Positions 9,421 to 18,852 of a stretch of 64,000 bases of DNA are shown one piece after another. A program made the translations under genes and the position numbers. Source of the DNA: CADEDV01 sp964596345 (GTDB lineage: Bacteria > Bacteroidota > Bacteroidia > Chitinophagales > Chitinophagaceae); contig CAZQSZ010000002.1 of the NCBI GenBank assembly GCA_964596345.1, positions 186,001 through 250,000 on the forward strand. Direction: 5' to 3'. Each line of letters opens with the position of its first letter. The stretch's first letter is position 1. Under the pieces are notes generated by a model. That model saw only the letters and a list, made by a program, of their open reading frames with translations, had not been told where the DNA came from and made no database searches.

Positions 9421-10701
9421 ATGAGAAAATATTTTTCATTGCTGCCGGTAACTGTAATGTTACTGTCTTTCATGGCCATTGTTTTACCAGCCTGCGTAAA
9501 AGATAAATGTACCAGTCGTTATTCTTACTGGGAGCCTGTCTACAAAACAAAAGCCGAGGTAAGAGCCAACGTTAAGAATAATACCTCCAAAGAAATTGAA
9601 CGTCCCGGCAAGATCTATATAAAGGGAAATTATATTTTCCTGAATGAAGTGGATAAGGGCATCCATATCATTGATAACAGCAATCCTGCTGCCCCGAGGC
9701 AAATTTCATTTATTGATATTCCCGGTAACCTGGATATGGCAGTGAAAGGGAATATACTGTATGCAGATTTTTATACGGACCTGGTGGCGATCGATATCAG
9801 CAACCCGCAGGGTGTGGTGGTGAAAAAATTTACGGAGAATGTTTTCCCGGAACGGGTATGGGGAAACGGATTTTCTCCCAATCCCAATATGGTGATCGCT
9901 GACTGGATCAAAAAAGATACAGTGGTACCCATTGATTGTAATGGCGGGTCTGGTTTCTTTGGTAGTGGCCCCAACGTCAGGACAGATGTATTATTTCTTT
10001 CCAGTTCATCGGGTGGTATCGGAGCAAATAGTTCAGCGTCTTCACCGCAGGGTGTTGGCGGATCTATGGCAAGGTTTACCATTGTAAACGATTATATGTA
10101 TGCCGTTTCCAATACGGCACTGAATGTTGTTTCCATCAGCAACCCGGCTGATCCTGTCTTTAATAACCGGGTGAATATCGGCTGGGGCATTGAAACGATC
10201 TATCCATTCAATAACCGGTTGTTCATTGGCTCTAATTCGGGGATGTTTGTATATGATATTGCCAACCCGACTGCTCCGGTGCAGTTAAGCAGTTTTAGCC
10301 ATGCCCGTAGTTGTGACCCGGTGATTGCAGATAATAACTACGCTTTTGTTACCCTGCGTTCAGGAACTACCTGCCAGGGGTTTACCAACCAGCTGGATGT
10401 AGTAGATATCAGCAATATAAGCAGCCCGGTATTAAAGAAGACCTACCAATTGTCTAATCCGCATGGCTTGTCAAAAGACGGGAACACCCTCATCATTTGC
10501 GACGGGAAGGCAGGATTGAAATTCTATAATGCAGCCGATGTGAACGATCTGAAATTACTGGCTACGATCAGCAGTGGTGAAACCTTTGATGTGATCGCTA
10601 TGAACGGATGGGCATTGGTGGTATCTGATGATGGGTTGTATCAATATGACTACAGTTCATTGAATAATATCCGCCTGCTGAGTAAACTGGCCGTTAAATA
10701 A
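9421..10701 (+). CDS. LVIVD-repeat beta-propeller lipoprotein
   Basis: About 426 residues from the chosen ATG at 9421; an ATG at 9406 is equally possible. The signal ends with a lipobox (LPAC, Cys about 25), predicting a lipid-anchored envelope protein. The mature part holds repeated blades such as GKIYIKGNYIFLNEVDKGI, NILYADFYTDLVAIDISNP and NRLFIGSNSGMFVYDIANP. These match LVIVD repeats, which form a propeller typical of Bacteroidota and archaeal surface proteins. It is third in the ECF sigma operon, 56 bp after the anti-sigma-like gene. No catalytic motif is visible; binding or adhesion is a guess. Confidence 0.85.
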   Translation: MRKYFSLLPVTVMLLSFMAIVLPACVKDKCTSRYSYWEPVYKTKAEVRANVKNNTSKEIERPGKIYIKGNYIFLNEVDKGIHIIDNSNPAAPRQISFIDIPGNLDMAVKGNILYADFYTDLVAIDISNPQGVVVKKFTENVFPERVWGNGFSPNPNMVIADWIKKDTVVPIDCNGGSGFFGSGPNVRTDVLFLSSSSGGIGANSSASSPQGVGGSMARFTIVNDYMYAVSNTALNVVSISNPADPVFNNRVNIGWGIETIYPFNNRLFIGSNSGMFVYDIANPTAPVQLSSFSHARSCDPVIADNNYAFVTLRSGTTCQGFTNQLDVVDISNISSPVLKKTYQLSNPHGLSKDGNTLIICDGKAGLKFYNAADVNDLKLLATISSGETFDVIAMNGWALVVSDDGLYQYDYSSLNNIRLLSKLAVK

Positions 10702-10709
10702 AATTACAG

Positions 10710-11282
10710 ATGAGAAACTATAGTTTACTATACCTGTTCCTGTTTATCAGTATCGGCTTGATGGCACAAAAACCAGGATCAAAAAAATACAGCTTTCACT
10801 CCATCAATAGTATTGGTGTGGTCAATGGAAGTAACGGGGCTGCAGCGGTTTTACAAACAGTGAATGGCTTTCGCAAAGGTCCTCTGTTTGCCGGTATAGG
10901 TTTGGGATTGGATTATTACCAATACCGGTCTGTTCCTCTATTTGCAGATGTTCGTTATGAATTTGGTACAAAGAAAAATAAGTTGTTTGCTTATGCAGAT
11001 GCCGGTATCAATTGCAGCTGGGTTGCTGGTCGCATTGATGACGAAGTGGGTATTTGGTGGGGCAATCCCGGTGATTTCTCCAATGGCATGTATGCAGATG
11101 CGGGAATAGGGCTCAATACATCGTTTAAGAACGGTAATGCTTTTGTGCTATCGCTGGGCTATTCCAGGAAAACAATGAAAGAAACATTTGCCTATTTCGA
11201 CTGGAGAACTGGTGAACCTGTCACCGATGTGAACAGCTACCGGTTCAACCGTATCATGATAAAATTGGGATTCAGCTTCTGA
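10710..11282 (+). CDS. Small outer-membrane beta-barrel protein
   Basis: This 190-residue protein has a signal peptide (about 1-19, cleavage after LMA) followed by alternating strands rich in Gly, Tyr and Phe. It ends in RIMIKLGFSF, with the terminal Phe typical of outer-membrane barrels. Its size fits an 8-strand OmpA/OmpW-like barrel. It starts 8 bp after the LVIVD lipoprotein gene and is the last gene of the ECF operon before a strong terminator, so the two are probably made together. The exact family is not recognised. Confidence 0.75.
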   Translation: MRNYSLLYLFLFISIGLMAQKPGSKKYSFHSINSIGVVNGSNGAAAVLQTVNGFRKGPLFAGIGLGLDYYQYRSVPLFADVRYEFGTKKNKLFAYADAGINCSWVAGRIDDEVGIWWGNPGDFSNGMYADAGIGLNTSFKNGNAFVLSLGYSRKTMKETFAYFDWRTGEPVTDVNSYRFNRIMIKLGFSF

Positions 11283-11308
11283 TCCGTGACGCCTGTGTGT
11301 GGTTAGTG

Positions 11309-11355
11309 GCCATGTCTGTACGCACCTTATCCTTTCGTACGGCATGGCTTTTTTT
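11309..11355 (+). terminator. Rho-independent terminator of the sigma operon
   Basis: A two-part stem pairs GCCATG (11309-11314) with CATGGC (11343-11348), and inside it GTACG with CGTAC. A run of seven T follows. It ends the plus-strand operon and reaches the stop of the convergent queG. Confidence 0.8.
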
Positions 11356-12289
11356 ATTTCTCCTGTTGTAAGAATTTCAGGTTGCGCTGAATCCCCTGGA
11401 ATTTTGTACGTTTTAAAGGGGAGTGGGCAAATAGTTTTTTAAAATTTTCTTCTGTCATCGATTCCCATTCAGCAACAGATAAATTCAGTATTTCAGGAAT
11501 GGGGGTGAATGCTGCTTCCTGGTGTGGCCGGCTGAAACGATTCCAGGGACAAACGTCCTGGCAGGTATCACAACCAAATAACCAATTATCGAATTTACCT
11601 TTCATGTTTTCCGGGATCAGCAACTCTTTTAATTCAATGGTGAAATAAGAAATACACTTACTGCCATCCACTACTTTACCGGGTAAGATGGCCTCTGTGG
11701 GACAGGCGTCAATACATTTGGTGCAGGTGCCGCAGAAATCTTTGGCATAAGGATCATCATATTCCAGTTCAAGATCAGTGATCAGTGTCGCAATAAAATA
11801 AAAAGACCCGCTTTGTTTATTGATCAGGTTACCATTCTTACCCACCCATCCCAAACCACTCCGCTGTGCCCAGCTTCTTTCCAATACGGGGGCAGAATCC
11901 ACAAAACCCCTTCCATTGATTGCACCGATGTTCTCCCTGATCTGTTGTACTAACTGGCGGAGTTGCTCCCGGATCACTTCATGATAGTCTTTTCCATAGG
12001 CATATTTCGAAATACCCGGGGTACCGGGTTCTTGTTGCCGGGAAGGATAATAATTTTTTAACAACGTAATTACAGATCTGGCACCCGGCACCAGTTTGCT
12101 GGGATTAACCCGTAGGTCAAAATAATTTTCCATGTATTGCATCGTGCCATGCAGGCCTTTGTGCAGCCATTGTTCCAGCCGCCGGGCATCTTCATCGAGC
12201 TGCACAGCCCTGGCAATGCCACAATGATCAAACCCCAGTGAAGCGGCGGCTTGCTTGATAAAACCCTTATTTTTAGCTGTATTCTTCAA
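11354..12289 (-). CDS. queG: Epoxyqueuosine reductase (QueG)
   Basis: QueG reduces epoxyqueuosine to queuosine at tRNA position 34, using cobalamin and two [4Fe-4S] clusters. The 311-residue protein shows the N-terminal LGFDHCGIARA block, the family core WVGKNGNLI, and two ferredoxin-like cysteine sets: CGTCTKCIDACP near residue 188 and CDTCQDVCPW near 238. The frame begins with TTG at 12287-12289; no upstream in-frame ATG was found, and this start matches the family N terminus. It is divergent from the next gene and stands alone; no preQ1 riboswitch or other queuosine gene was seen. Confidence 0.93.
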   Translation of the reverse strand: MKNTAKNKGFIKQAAASLGFDHCGIARAVQLDEDARRLEQWLHKGLHGTMQYMENYFDLRVNPSKLVPGARSVITLLKNYYPSRQQEPGTPGISKYAYGKDYHEVIREQLRQLVQQIRENIGAINGRGFVDSAPVLERSWAQRSGLGWVGKNGNLINKQSGSFYFIATLITDLELEYDDPYAKDFCGTCTKCIDACPTEAILPGKVVDGSKCISYFTIELKELLIPENMKGKFDNWLFGCDTCQDVCPWNRFSRPHQEAAFTPIPEILNLSVAEWESMTEENFKKLFAHSPLKRTKFQGIQRNLKFLQQEK

Positions 12290-12410
12290 CTTTACCGTTG
12301 TCTTTTTAAAATTCAGGAATGTGTATGACCTGTATGGGCAGCAATTTGAGATTTTTTATGTAAAATTGAGCTTTCCTTATCAATGTAATTTATACTATAA
12401 ACCACCCGCT

Positions 12411-14423
12411 ATGAAATGTAAAGGATATCTTTTGTCAGTATTCTTTTGTTTTTTTCTCTTCCCCGCTTTTGCACAGGATAAATCCAAAGCCAAATTTGGA
12501 AATGTTGTCCCTGCTGATTTTGCCACGAAAGTGTACAGTATAGACAGTAACGCCAACGCTGTGGTGATCGCTGATATTGGCTCCAGTAGTATAGAGGGAA
12601 ACTCGAAAGGATGGTTCTCTCTCGTGTACAAGCGATTCAAAAGAGTGCATATACTGAATAAGAATGCCTATGATATGGCCAATGTATCCATCCCCTTATA
12701 TGCAGAAGGCAATGCAGAAGAGTTGCTTGAAAAAGTAAAAGCTATAACCTATAACCTGGAAGACGGTAAAGTGGTGGAAACAAAACTGGATACTAAAGAA
12801 GGTGTCTTCAAAGATAAAATCTCCAAGAACCTGGTGGTTAAGAAATTTACTTTTCCCAACGTAAAGGAAGGAAGTATCATCGAATACGAGTACACAATTA
12901 CTTCTGATTATTTACGCAACCTGCAGCCATGGGAGTTCCAGGGTTCTTATCCAAGGTTGTGGAGTGAATATAATCTCAGCCTGCCCTCTTTCTTCAATTA
13001 TGTATTCCTGACCCAGGGCTACCTGAATTATGATATCAATACCCGTAAAAGCGGTACCACCGTTTATAATGTGATTTCTTCGGAGGGAACAGAGCGTTCC
13101 GAACGATTCAGGATTGATGCAAATATCACAGACTATCGCTGGGTGATCAAAGATGTCCCTGCTTTAAAAGAAGAAAGCTTTACCACCACCGTGAATAATT
13201 ATATCTCCAAGATCGAATTTCAATTGTCGGAATACCGGCCTCCATTGCAGTACCGGAGTTTTCTTGGTACCTGGGGTAAACTTTCTGAAGACCTCATGAA
13301 TGCAGAATATTTTGGAGAACCACTGACAAAAGATAATAAGTGGCTGGATGATATTACCGGTCCGCTGGTAAAAGCTGTATCCGGCAAACTTGATAAAGCC
13401 AGGAATATCTATGCCTGGGTCAGGGACAATATTACCTGCACTGATCACGAAGATGTATACATGAACCAGGGATTAAAAAATATTATCAAAACAAAAAATG
13501 GTTCGGTATCGGAAGTCAACCTGCTGCTGGCCGCCATGCTGCGGCATGAAGGGATTGAAACCGATCCTGTACTGCTCAGTACAAGATCACATGGGTTCAT
13601 ATATCCTTTATACCCGCTGATGAGCCGTTTCAACTATGTAGTTTGTAAAACGAGTATTGACGGTAAAGAATATTTCCTGGATGCCAGTGAACCGAGACTG
13701 GGCTTTGGCACCCTGCCGGTGCGTTGTTATAACGGAACAGCCCGTGTCATTAATAAAATTGGTACGGCAGTGGAACTGACCGCCGACTCGTTGAAGGAAA
13801 GAAAGAACAGTACTGTCTTTATCATCAACGATGAAAAGGGAAACCTGGTGGGCAGTATGCAACAAACAGCAGGCCGCTACGGGTCCTTCGTTTTACGAAA
13901 CCGGATCAAAGAAAAAGGAAAGGAAGAACTGGTCAAGGAGATCAAACGTGATTTCGGGTCTGCAGTAGAGATCAGTAACCCCAGGTTTGATTCATTGGAT
14001 AAATACGAGGAAGATTTGTCAATCAGTTATGATTTTGATATAAAGGAAGAAAAAGAAGATATTATCTACCTGAATCCAATGTTCGGGGAAGGATATAAAG
14101 ACAACCCGTTCAAATCTGCTGAACGGTATTACCCGGTGGAAATGCCTTATACCATTGATGAGATATACAGCCTGCAGCTGGAAGTACCGGAAGGATATGT
14201 AGTGGATGAATTACCCCAGCAGGTGATGGTGAAACTGAATGAACAGGGCGATGGCCAATTTGAATACCGGATCACCCAATCGGGCACCGGTATTTCCATG
14301 CGATCTAGATTGCAGATCAAACGGGCCATATTTGTGCCCGAGGAATACGAAATGCTGCGGGAATTTTTTGCTTTCGTGGTTAAAAAACATGGCGAACAGA
14401 TCGTTTTCAAAAAGAAAAAATAG
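12411..14423 (+). CDS. DUF3857 / transglutaminase-like exported protein, probably inactive
   Basis: The start is the ATG at 12411, because a signal peptide (about 1-21, FPAFAQ) follows directly; the frame is open further upstream but without a signal. The 670-residue protein carries a DUF3857 beta-domain (about 60-230) and a transglutaminase-like fold (about 300-420). The region aligned with the catalytic GDC of its neighbour reads GSVSEVN, so the nucleophile Cys is absent, and the later His position reads RFNYVV. The fold therefore probably serves binding rather than catalysis. The paralogue 14427-16355 starts 3 bp downstream, so the pair is co-transcribed and may act together in the periplasm. 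Confidence 0.85.
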   Translation: MKCKGYLLSVFFCFFLFPAFAQDKSKAKFGNVVPADFATKVYSIDSNANAVVIADIGSSSIEGNSKGWFSLVYKRFKRVHILNKNAYDMANVSIPLYAEGNAEELLEKVKAITYNLEDGKVVETKLDTKEGVFKDKISKNLVVKKFTFPNVKEGSIIEYEYTITSDYLRNLQPWEFQGSYPRLWSEYNLSLPSFFNYVFLTQGYLNYDINTRKSGTTVYNVISSEGTERSERFRIDANITDYRWVIKDVPALKEESFTTTVNNYISKIEFQLSEYRPPLQYRSFLGTWGKLSEDLMNAEYFGEPLTKDNKWLDDITGPLVKAVSGKLDKARNIYAWVRDNITCTDHEDVYMNQGLKNIIKTKNGSVSEVNLLLAAMLRHEGIETDPVLLSTRSHGFIYPLYPLMSRFNYVVCKTSIDGKEYFLDASEPRLGFGTLPVRCYNGTARVINKIGTAVELTADSLKERKNSTVFIINDEKGNLVGSMQQTAGRYGSFVLRNRIKEKGKEELVKEIKRDFGSAVEISNPRFDSLDKYEEDLSISYDFDIKEEKEDIIYLNPMFGEGYKDNPFKSAERYYPVEMPYTIDEIYSLQLEVPEGYVVDELPQQVMVKLNEQGDGQFEYRITQSGTGISMRSRLQIKRAIFVPEEYEMLREFFAFVVKKHGEQIVFKKKK

Positions 14424-14426
14424 TGT

Positions 14427-16355
14427 ATGCGGAAATGGATGATTGTTTTAACTGGTATTCTTATGGCTAATGCTGCTGTTGCGCAGGAACCCTATGCGGT
14501 GTCGGCTATCCAACCTGCCTTGCTAAAAAATGCCAGTGTGGTAAAAAGAATGGAGGAGATCAAATACGAGGTTGTTTCTTTTACTAAAGCTAGGCTATAC
14601 CGAAAATATGCTATTACTATTTTAAATGAAAATGGGGAAGATTTTGCTTTTTTAGTGGCGCATTATGATAAGCTACGAGCTATTAAATTTATTGAGGGAA
14701 GATTGTTTGATTCAAATGGGAAAGAAATAAAATCCCTGAAAAAGAAGGATATTGAAGACAGGAGTAATATTAGCGGGATAAGCCTTATGGAAGATAACAG
14801 AATAAAAATTCACAACTTTTATTTTAAATCATATCCATATACTGTGGAGTATGAAATGGAAATCGAGTTTAACAATACCCTGATGTTTTATCCATGGTTT
14901 CCCCAGCCAGCTGAAAAATATGCAGTTGAAAATAGCTCAATAGAAGTTATTAGTCCCTCGTGGTACACTTTTCAATACCGGGCCTTTAACTATCCCGGTG
15001 ACCCTTTGAAAACTGAAGAAAAAGGAAATAATAAATATACGTGGAAGGTCACAAATATCCCTGCTGTGATTAATGAGTATGCCAGCCCGGACTGGCAGAA
15101 TCTTACAACCTGTATTTATTTTAAGCCAGATAAATTTGAGTTTGAAGGTTATAAGGGTTCGATGACTTCGTGGAACGAGTTGGGTAACTTCCAGAAACAG
15201 CTCAACCAGGGTCGTGATAAATTGCCTGATGATATTAAACAACAAATACACAAGCTGACAGATAATATACCTGACCCCCGGGAGAAAGTGAGGATACTGT
15301 ATGAGTATATGCAGAAGAACACACGATATATCAGTATTCAGTTGGGCATTGGAGGCCTTCAGCCTTTTGAAGCATCCTTTGTAGCCAAGAATGCTTATGG
15401 GGATTGTAAGGCACTTAGTAATTATATGTATGCTTTATTAAAAGAAATTGGGATTAAAAGTTGTTATACCCAGATCAAGTCAGGAGCAGGAGAATTTTTC
15501 TTTATGCCTGACTTTGTCAGTGATCAGTTTGACCATATTATTTTATGTGTTCCGATGAAAACGGACTCAATCTGGCTTGAATGTACCAGCCAAACTGAAG
15601 CGGCGGGTTATCTTGGTACTTTTACAAGTAACCGATATGCTTTACTGATAGATGAAGATGGGGGCCATCTTGTTAAAACTCCCAAATATAATTTAGATAA
15701 CAATCTCCAGGTCCGTCATATCGACGCCAGCATTGATGCTGAGGGATACTTAGAAGCAGTGGTGAAAACAAAATACCGGGCCGAGCAGCAGGACCGCCTG
15801 CATTCCATTATCAATGGATTATCGAAAGATAAACTGATGGAATTCCTGAAAGAGGATATTGAACTGGCCACCTACGATGTAAAGAGCTTTAACTATAAGG
15901 AACAAAAAAATAAGCTCCCTGAAATTTATGAAACGCTTGACCTCGTGGCGAGCAACTATGCCACCGTGAGTGGTAAACGCTTTTTTGTGATCCCCAATAT
16001 CTTCACCCGTACACACCGTAAATTAAAAGCTGTTGAAAAGAGAACCCACGACCTGGTACTGGAACTGGAATATAAGGATGTGGATACGGCAATGATCAAA
16101 ATCCCGGCAGGCTATACGCCGGAATCAATCCCGGGGGATATAAAGATCGAATCGCCCTTTGGAAAATATACGGCCTCGGTGAAACTGGCCGGCGACAAGA
16201 TCAGTTATTTCCGCAGCTATGAACATTACAGCGGACGTTTTTCTCCCGCTGCTTACAATGAGCTGGTAAAATTTTATGAATCTGTTTATAAAGCAGACCG
16301 TAGTAAAGTAGTATTGGTAAAAAGTGAATCAGCCCCGGCGTTGAAGGCATTTTGA
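14427..16355 (+). CDS. DUF3857 / transglutaminase-like exported protein with intact Cys-His
   Basis: This 642-residue protein has a signal peptide (about 1-19, AAVAQ), a DUF3857 domain (about 45-210) and a transglutaminase-like domain (about 265-390). The catalytic set looks intact: Cys in AYGDCKALSNYMYALL near residue 330, His in DQFDHIILCV near 370, and an acidic residue in WLECTSQ near 388. A C-terminal beta-rich region follows. Related enzymes cut or cross-link peptide bonds; the substrate is unknown. It lies 3 bp after its inactive-looking paralogue. Its early part is more A/T-rich than its 3' third. It ends tail-to-tail, with no gap, against the minus-strand gene at 16356. Confidence 0.88.
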   Translation: MRKWMIVLTGILMANAAVAQEPYAVSAIQPALLKNASVVKRMEEIKYEVVSFTKARLYRKYAITILNENGEDFAFLVAHYDKLRAIKFIEGRLFDSNGKEIKSLKKKDIEDRSNISGISLMEDNRIKIHNFYFKSYPYTVEYEMEIEFNNTLMFYPWFPQPAEKYAVENSSIEVISPSWYTFQYRAFNYPGDPLKTEEKGNNKYTWKVTNIPAVINEYASPDWQNLTTCIYFKPDKFEFEGYKGSMTSWNELGNFQKQLNQGRDKLPDDIKQQIHKLTDNIPDPREKVRILYEYMQKNTRYISIQLGIGGLQPFEASFVAKNAYGDCKALSNYMYALLKEIGIKSCYTQIKSGAGEFFFMPDFVSDQFDHIILCVPMKTDSIWLECTSQTEAAGYLGTFTSNRYALLIDEDGGHLVKTPKYNLDNNLQVRHIDASIDAEGYLEAVVKTKYRAEQQDRLHSIINGLSKDKLMEFLKEDIELATYDVKSFNYKEQKNKLPEIYETLDLVASNYATVSGKRFFVIPNIFTRTHRKLKAVEKRTHDLVLELEYKDVDTAMIKIPAGYTPESIPGDIKIESPFGKYTASVKLAGDKISYFRSYEHYSGRFSPAAYNELVKFYESVYKADRSKVVLVKSESAPALKAF

Positions 16356-16700
16356 TCAATCCTCGTCTTCCAGGTTCAGCCGGTGAAATAAACGATGTAC
16401 CGCCGGTGCCAGTATGATACCCACATTGGTGATGAAGACCACACCACTGAAAAGAGCATAGAGAGAAGAAAACCATTTACCGCTGACAGTAGTTATTTCC
16501 ACCACCGGTCCCATACCGCTCAGGATCATTGATGCATTGTGCAGGGCATCCAGCCAGGGAATATGGGCGGTATAATGATAACCGAGTATGCCGATGGCCA
16601 AACAGATAAGAATGATCACCGAAGCGATCAACAGGTTCCGGAATACACGACGGTAAAAAACATTTACAGGTACTAAAGGATCAGATTTGTGTTCGTACAT
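16356..16700 (-). CDS. Small two-helix membrane protein resembling a potassium-channel pore module
   Basis: The 114-residue protein has a first membrane helix at about 24-46, a re-entrant-like segment (LHNASMILSGMGPV, about 53-66) and a second helix at about 80-103. This helix-pore loop-helix order resembles two-TM ion-channel modules, but the loop reads SGMGPV instead of the potassium filter TVGYG. I recall similar Bacteroidota proteins, sometimes annotated as two-pore channels. Ion conduction is unproven. A terminator at 16704-16738 separates it from the gene upstream, so it needs its own promoter in a very short gap or depends on read-through. Confidence 0.7.
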   Translation of the reverse strand: MYEHKSDPLVPVNVFYRRVFRNLLIASVIILICLAIGILGYHYTAHIPWLDALHNASMILSGMGPVVEITTVSGKWFSSLYALFSGVVFITNVGIILAPAVHRLFHRLNLEDED

Positions 16701-16703
16701 AAA

Positions 16704-16738
16704 AAAAGGATTGGTACGCTGAAGGTACCAATCCTTTT
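16704..16738 (-). terminator. Rho-independent terminator after the DUF6263-like gene
   Basis: A perfect 14-bp stem (16704-16717 with 16725-16738) has a 7-base loop. On the minus strand it is followed by seven T (complement of 16701-16707). It ends the unit 16775-17611. Confidence 0.88.
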
Positions 16739-16774
16739 ACCCTTTTTCAATAAAGGCTTATTACAGGAATAAAT

Positions 16775-17611
16775 TTATTTATCCGGTGATACTTTTATAT
16801 TGATGATCGTTTTCCCCGTGGCCGGAATACTCATACCGGCGGCATCCACCGTGGTGTTGGATTCAATAACACTTGACTTTAATAACAGCAGCCCGGTCTT
16901 TATATCTACATACAGGTCAGACTTCACAATATTGTTACTGTAGGTATTCATTTCCATACCCATCTGTTCTATAGCAGCATTGACAACCTGGGTGCCGGAA
17001 TAGGAAATGGTAGCCAGCCCGTTTTCAATTGCTTTGACTGTATACGTTCCGGAATCACGGGAATCATATTTTTCTTTTTTCACGGAAAAAGTATCGGTGA
17101 AGCTGTCACCCACTTTCAATTCTTTGCCGATCAGGGCCGGGATGAAAAGATCGGTGGTTATTGTTGCCGTATTTCCACCCGTAAGGGCTGACGATGTGCT
17201 GCTCCCTTCCTGGTCCTGTTTGGTGATCACCCCTTTTTCATTCAGTTGAAGAGTGTTGGGTTTATTGAGCACAGCAGCAAGCATATCTGCCAGGGGGCCT
17301 GAATTATCCGTTTTGTCGCTGTCAAAACTCATCTCCTGTCCCATGGCACTTGCTGTTATTGCCATTTTAGTAACCGTAGATTGAAGGTTGATACCCTCCT
17401 GCCCGGTGGTCAATATTTCAAACAGGGTGATGGTTTTAGAATCAGAATTGTTTTCCATCGTCTGTCCCATTACTTCGGCAGAACTACTCTGTTTAGTACT
17501 GTTTTCTACTTTATATTTCTGGCCCTTCTGCACATCGATCTTAGTGGTTTGTGCCGTACCAGTTAAGGATGCTGCCAGCAGGGCCAGTGAAAAAAAGCTA
17601 AATTTTTGCAT
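16775..17611 (-). CDS. Exported protein, DUF6263-like
   Basis: The 278-residue protein has a signal peptide (about 1-20, SLTGTAQ) and a mature part rich in Ser, Thr and beta-strand pattern. Features are paired MGQTM/MGQEM segments, a GKELKVGDSFTDTF motif, and an end of INIKVSPDK. The layout (a strand-rich domain scoring treatment of the matrix by ATITTDLFIPALIGKELKVG) recalls the uncharacterised DUF6263 family common in Bacteroidota; this assignment is from memory and tentative. No catalytic residues or lipobox are seen. It is a single-gene unit with its own terminator, upstream of the small channel-like gene. Confidence 0.65.
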   Translation of the reverse strand: MQKFSFFSLALLAASLTGTAQTTKIDVQKGQKYKVENSTKQSSSAEVMGQTMENNSDSKTITLFEILTTGQEGINLQSTVTKMAITASAMGQEMSFDSDKTDNSGPLADMLAAVLNKPNTLQLNEKGVITKQDQEGSSTSSALTGGNTATITTDLFIPALIGKELKVGDSFTDTFSVKKEKYDSRDSGTYTVKAIENGLATISYSGTQVVNAAIEQMGMEMNTYSNNIVKSDLYVDIKTGLLLLKSSVIESNTTVDAAGMSIPATGKTIINIKVSPDK

Positions 17612-17665
17612 GGTTGTGTGTTTTGAGCGGTGAAAATAGAGTGAACGAAAATAGGGTCACAGTAA

Positions 17666-18718
17666 TTAACGACAACCGGCCGGAATTTGTTCGTCAACCG
17701 TTTGTTTTAGCTGCTCATGTGCATTGGCCCTTTCCTCGCCCAGCAGGTTTTTAACAAAGACGAGATAGGCATAACCCCGGCAATAATCGATCATGGGCCA
17801 GGTGCCAAACAAACCGGGACTGGCGGCCACCGTGGTTTTCCCGGCTTCATCTTTTTCCGCCACCCAGCTACCCAGTGCATAACCATATCCTTCGGCTGCC
17901 TTGGGTGCATATTTGATCAGTTCAGGTTTGGTTTGTGTCTGCATCATTTGCTCAACAGACTCTTCACTTAGTATCTGAACGCCATTATATTTTCCTTTGT
18001 TCAGCAGCATCACCAAAAACTTCATATAATCTTCCGCAGTGGAAACAGCACCGCCCGAAGGATTCACAATACTGCCGTCCAGCGTAGAGAAAGATGTTTT
18101 GCGCATCCCCAACGGGTTCAGCAATTTTGTTTTGATCAGGATCTCAAATTTTTTCTTGCTGATCACTTCCAGCACCCGGCCGGCTATATTCAACCCAATA
18201 TTACCATACCAGAAATCGGTACCCGCATTGGCCCGGATATCACGGGCAGCAAAACTGTTCACTTCTTCTTCTAACGACGAAAACTTTTTACGCTGGAATA
18301 TCCGTTTGAAAAAATTGCCTTCATCACTGATACCCGTCATATGGCTCAGGCAATGGCGGATGGTAATATATTTCTTAAAATATTTTTCAAACTCGGGGAT
18401 GTATTTGATCACGGGGTCATCTAAGGAGAGTTTTCCTTCATCCACAAACTGCATCACCAGGGCAGCGGTCAGCCATTTACTGCAACTGGCGATCGGCGCC
18501 TGGGTCTTACTGTTAAAGCCGCCCATTTCTTTTTTATAGACCAGCGAGTCGCTTTTCCAGATCAGGACCACCACGTTATCGCCCAGTAATTTCTGTTTGG
18601 CTTCCAGTTCCTGCGTCAGCTCTGTCCAGTCGTATTGCGCCTTTACAGGCTGCAACAATAACAGGAAAACACTAATGGACAAGACTTTCAGGCAGGTAGC
18701 GCTAACTTTATGTGACAT
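17666..18718 (-). CDS. Serine hydrolase of the beta-lactamase/class C family
   Basis: The ATG at 18716-18718 is chosen because a signal peptide follows (about 1-27, LLLQPVKAQ); the frame is open 20 codons further. The 350-residue protein shows the SxxK nucleophile motif as SCSKW near residue 77 and a YxN-type motif in FWYGNIGLN near 180. The block HCLSHMTGI matches the usual HLLTHTSGL of the family. The third KTG/HTG motif is not obvious; SPGLFGTWP occupies that region. Family members are esterases, D-aminopeptidases or penicillin-binding-type enzymes in the periplasm, and the substrate is not predictable here. Confidence 0.85.
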   Translation of the reverse strand: MSHKVSATCLKVLSISVFLLLLQPVKAQYDWTELTQELEAKQKLLGDNVVVLIWKSDSLVYKKEMGGFNSKTQAPIASCSKWLTAALVMQFVDEGKLSLDDPVIKYIPEFEKYFKKYITIRHCLSHMTGISDEGNFFKRIFQRKKFSSLEEEVNSFAARDIRANAGTDFWYGNIGLNIAGRVLEVISKKKFEILIKTKLLNPLGMRKTSFSTLDGSIVNPSGGAVSTAEDYMKFLVMLLNKGKYNGVQILSEESVEQMMQTQTKPELIKYAPKAAEGYGYALGSWVAEKDEAGKTTVAASPGLFGTWPMIDYCRGYAYLVFVKNLLGEERANAHEQLKQTVDEQIPAGCR

Positions 18719-18852
18719 TGTTTCGGGATTTAGAGGGTTGGATAAGTATTTGACAACTGACCATAGACCATCGCCCATGGCCTATCGTTTAACAACCTGT
18801 AAATTATAGAAAAGCGGTGGTCAATGAATGATTAACATTTAAAAACTAAGTT

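Noticed and set aside
16356..16700. True potassium channel annotation
   Set aside because: The selectivity filter TVGYG is absent, so only a channel-like topology is claimed.
17666..18718. Beta-lactamase conferring resistance
   Set aside because: Only the SxxK and YxN-type motifs fit, the KTG/HTG motif is missing, and the family includes many esterases and peptidases.
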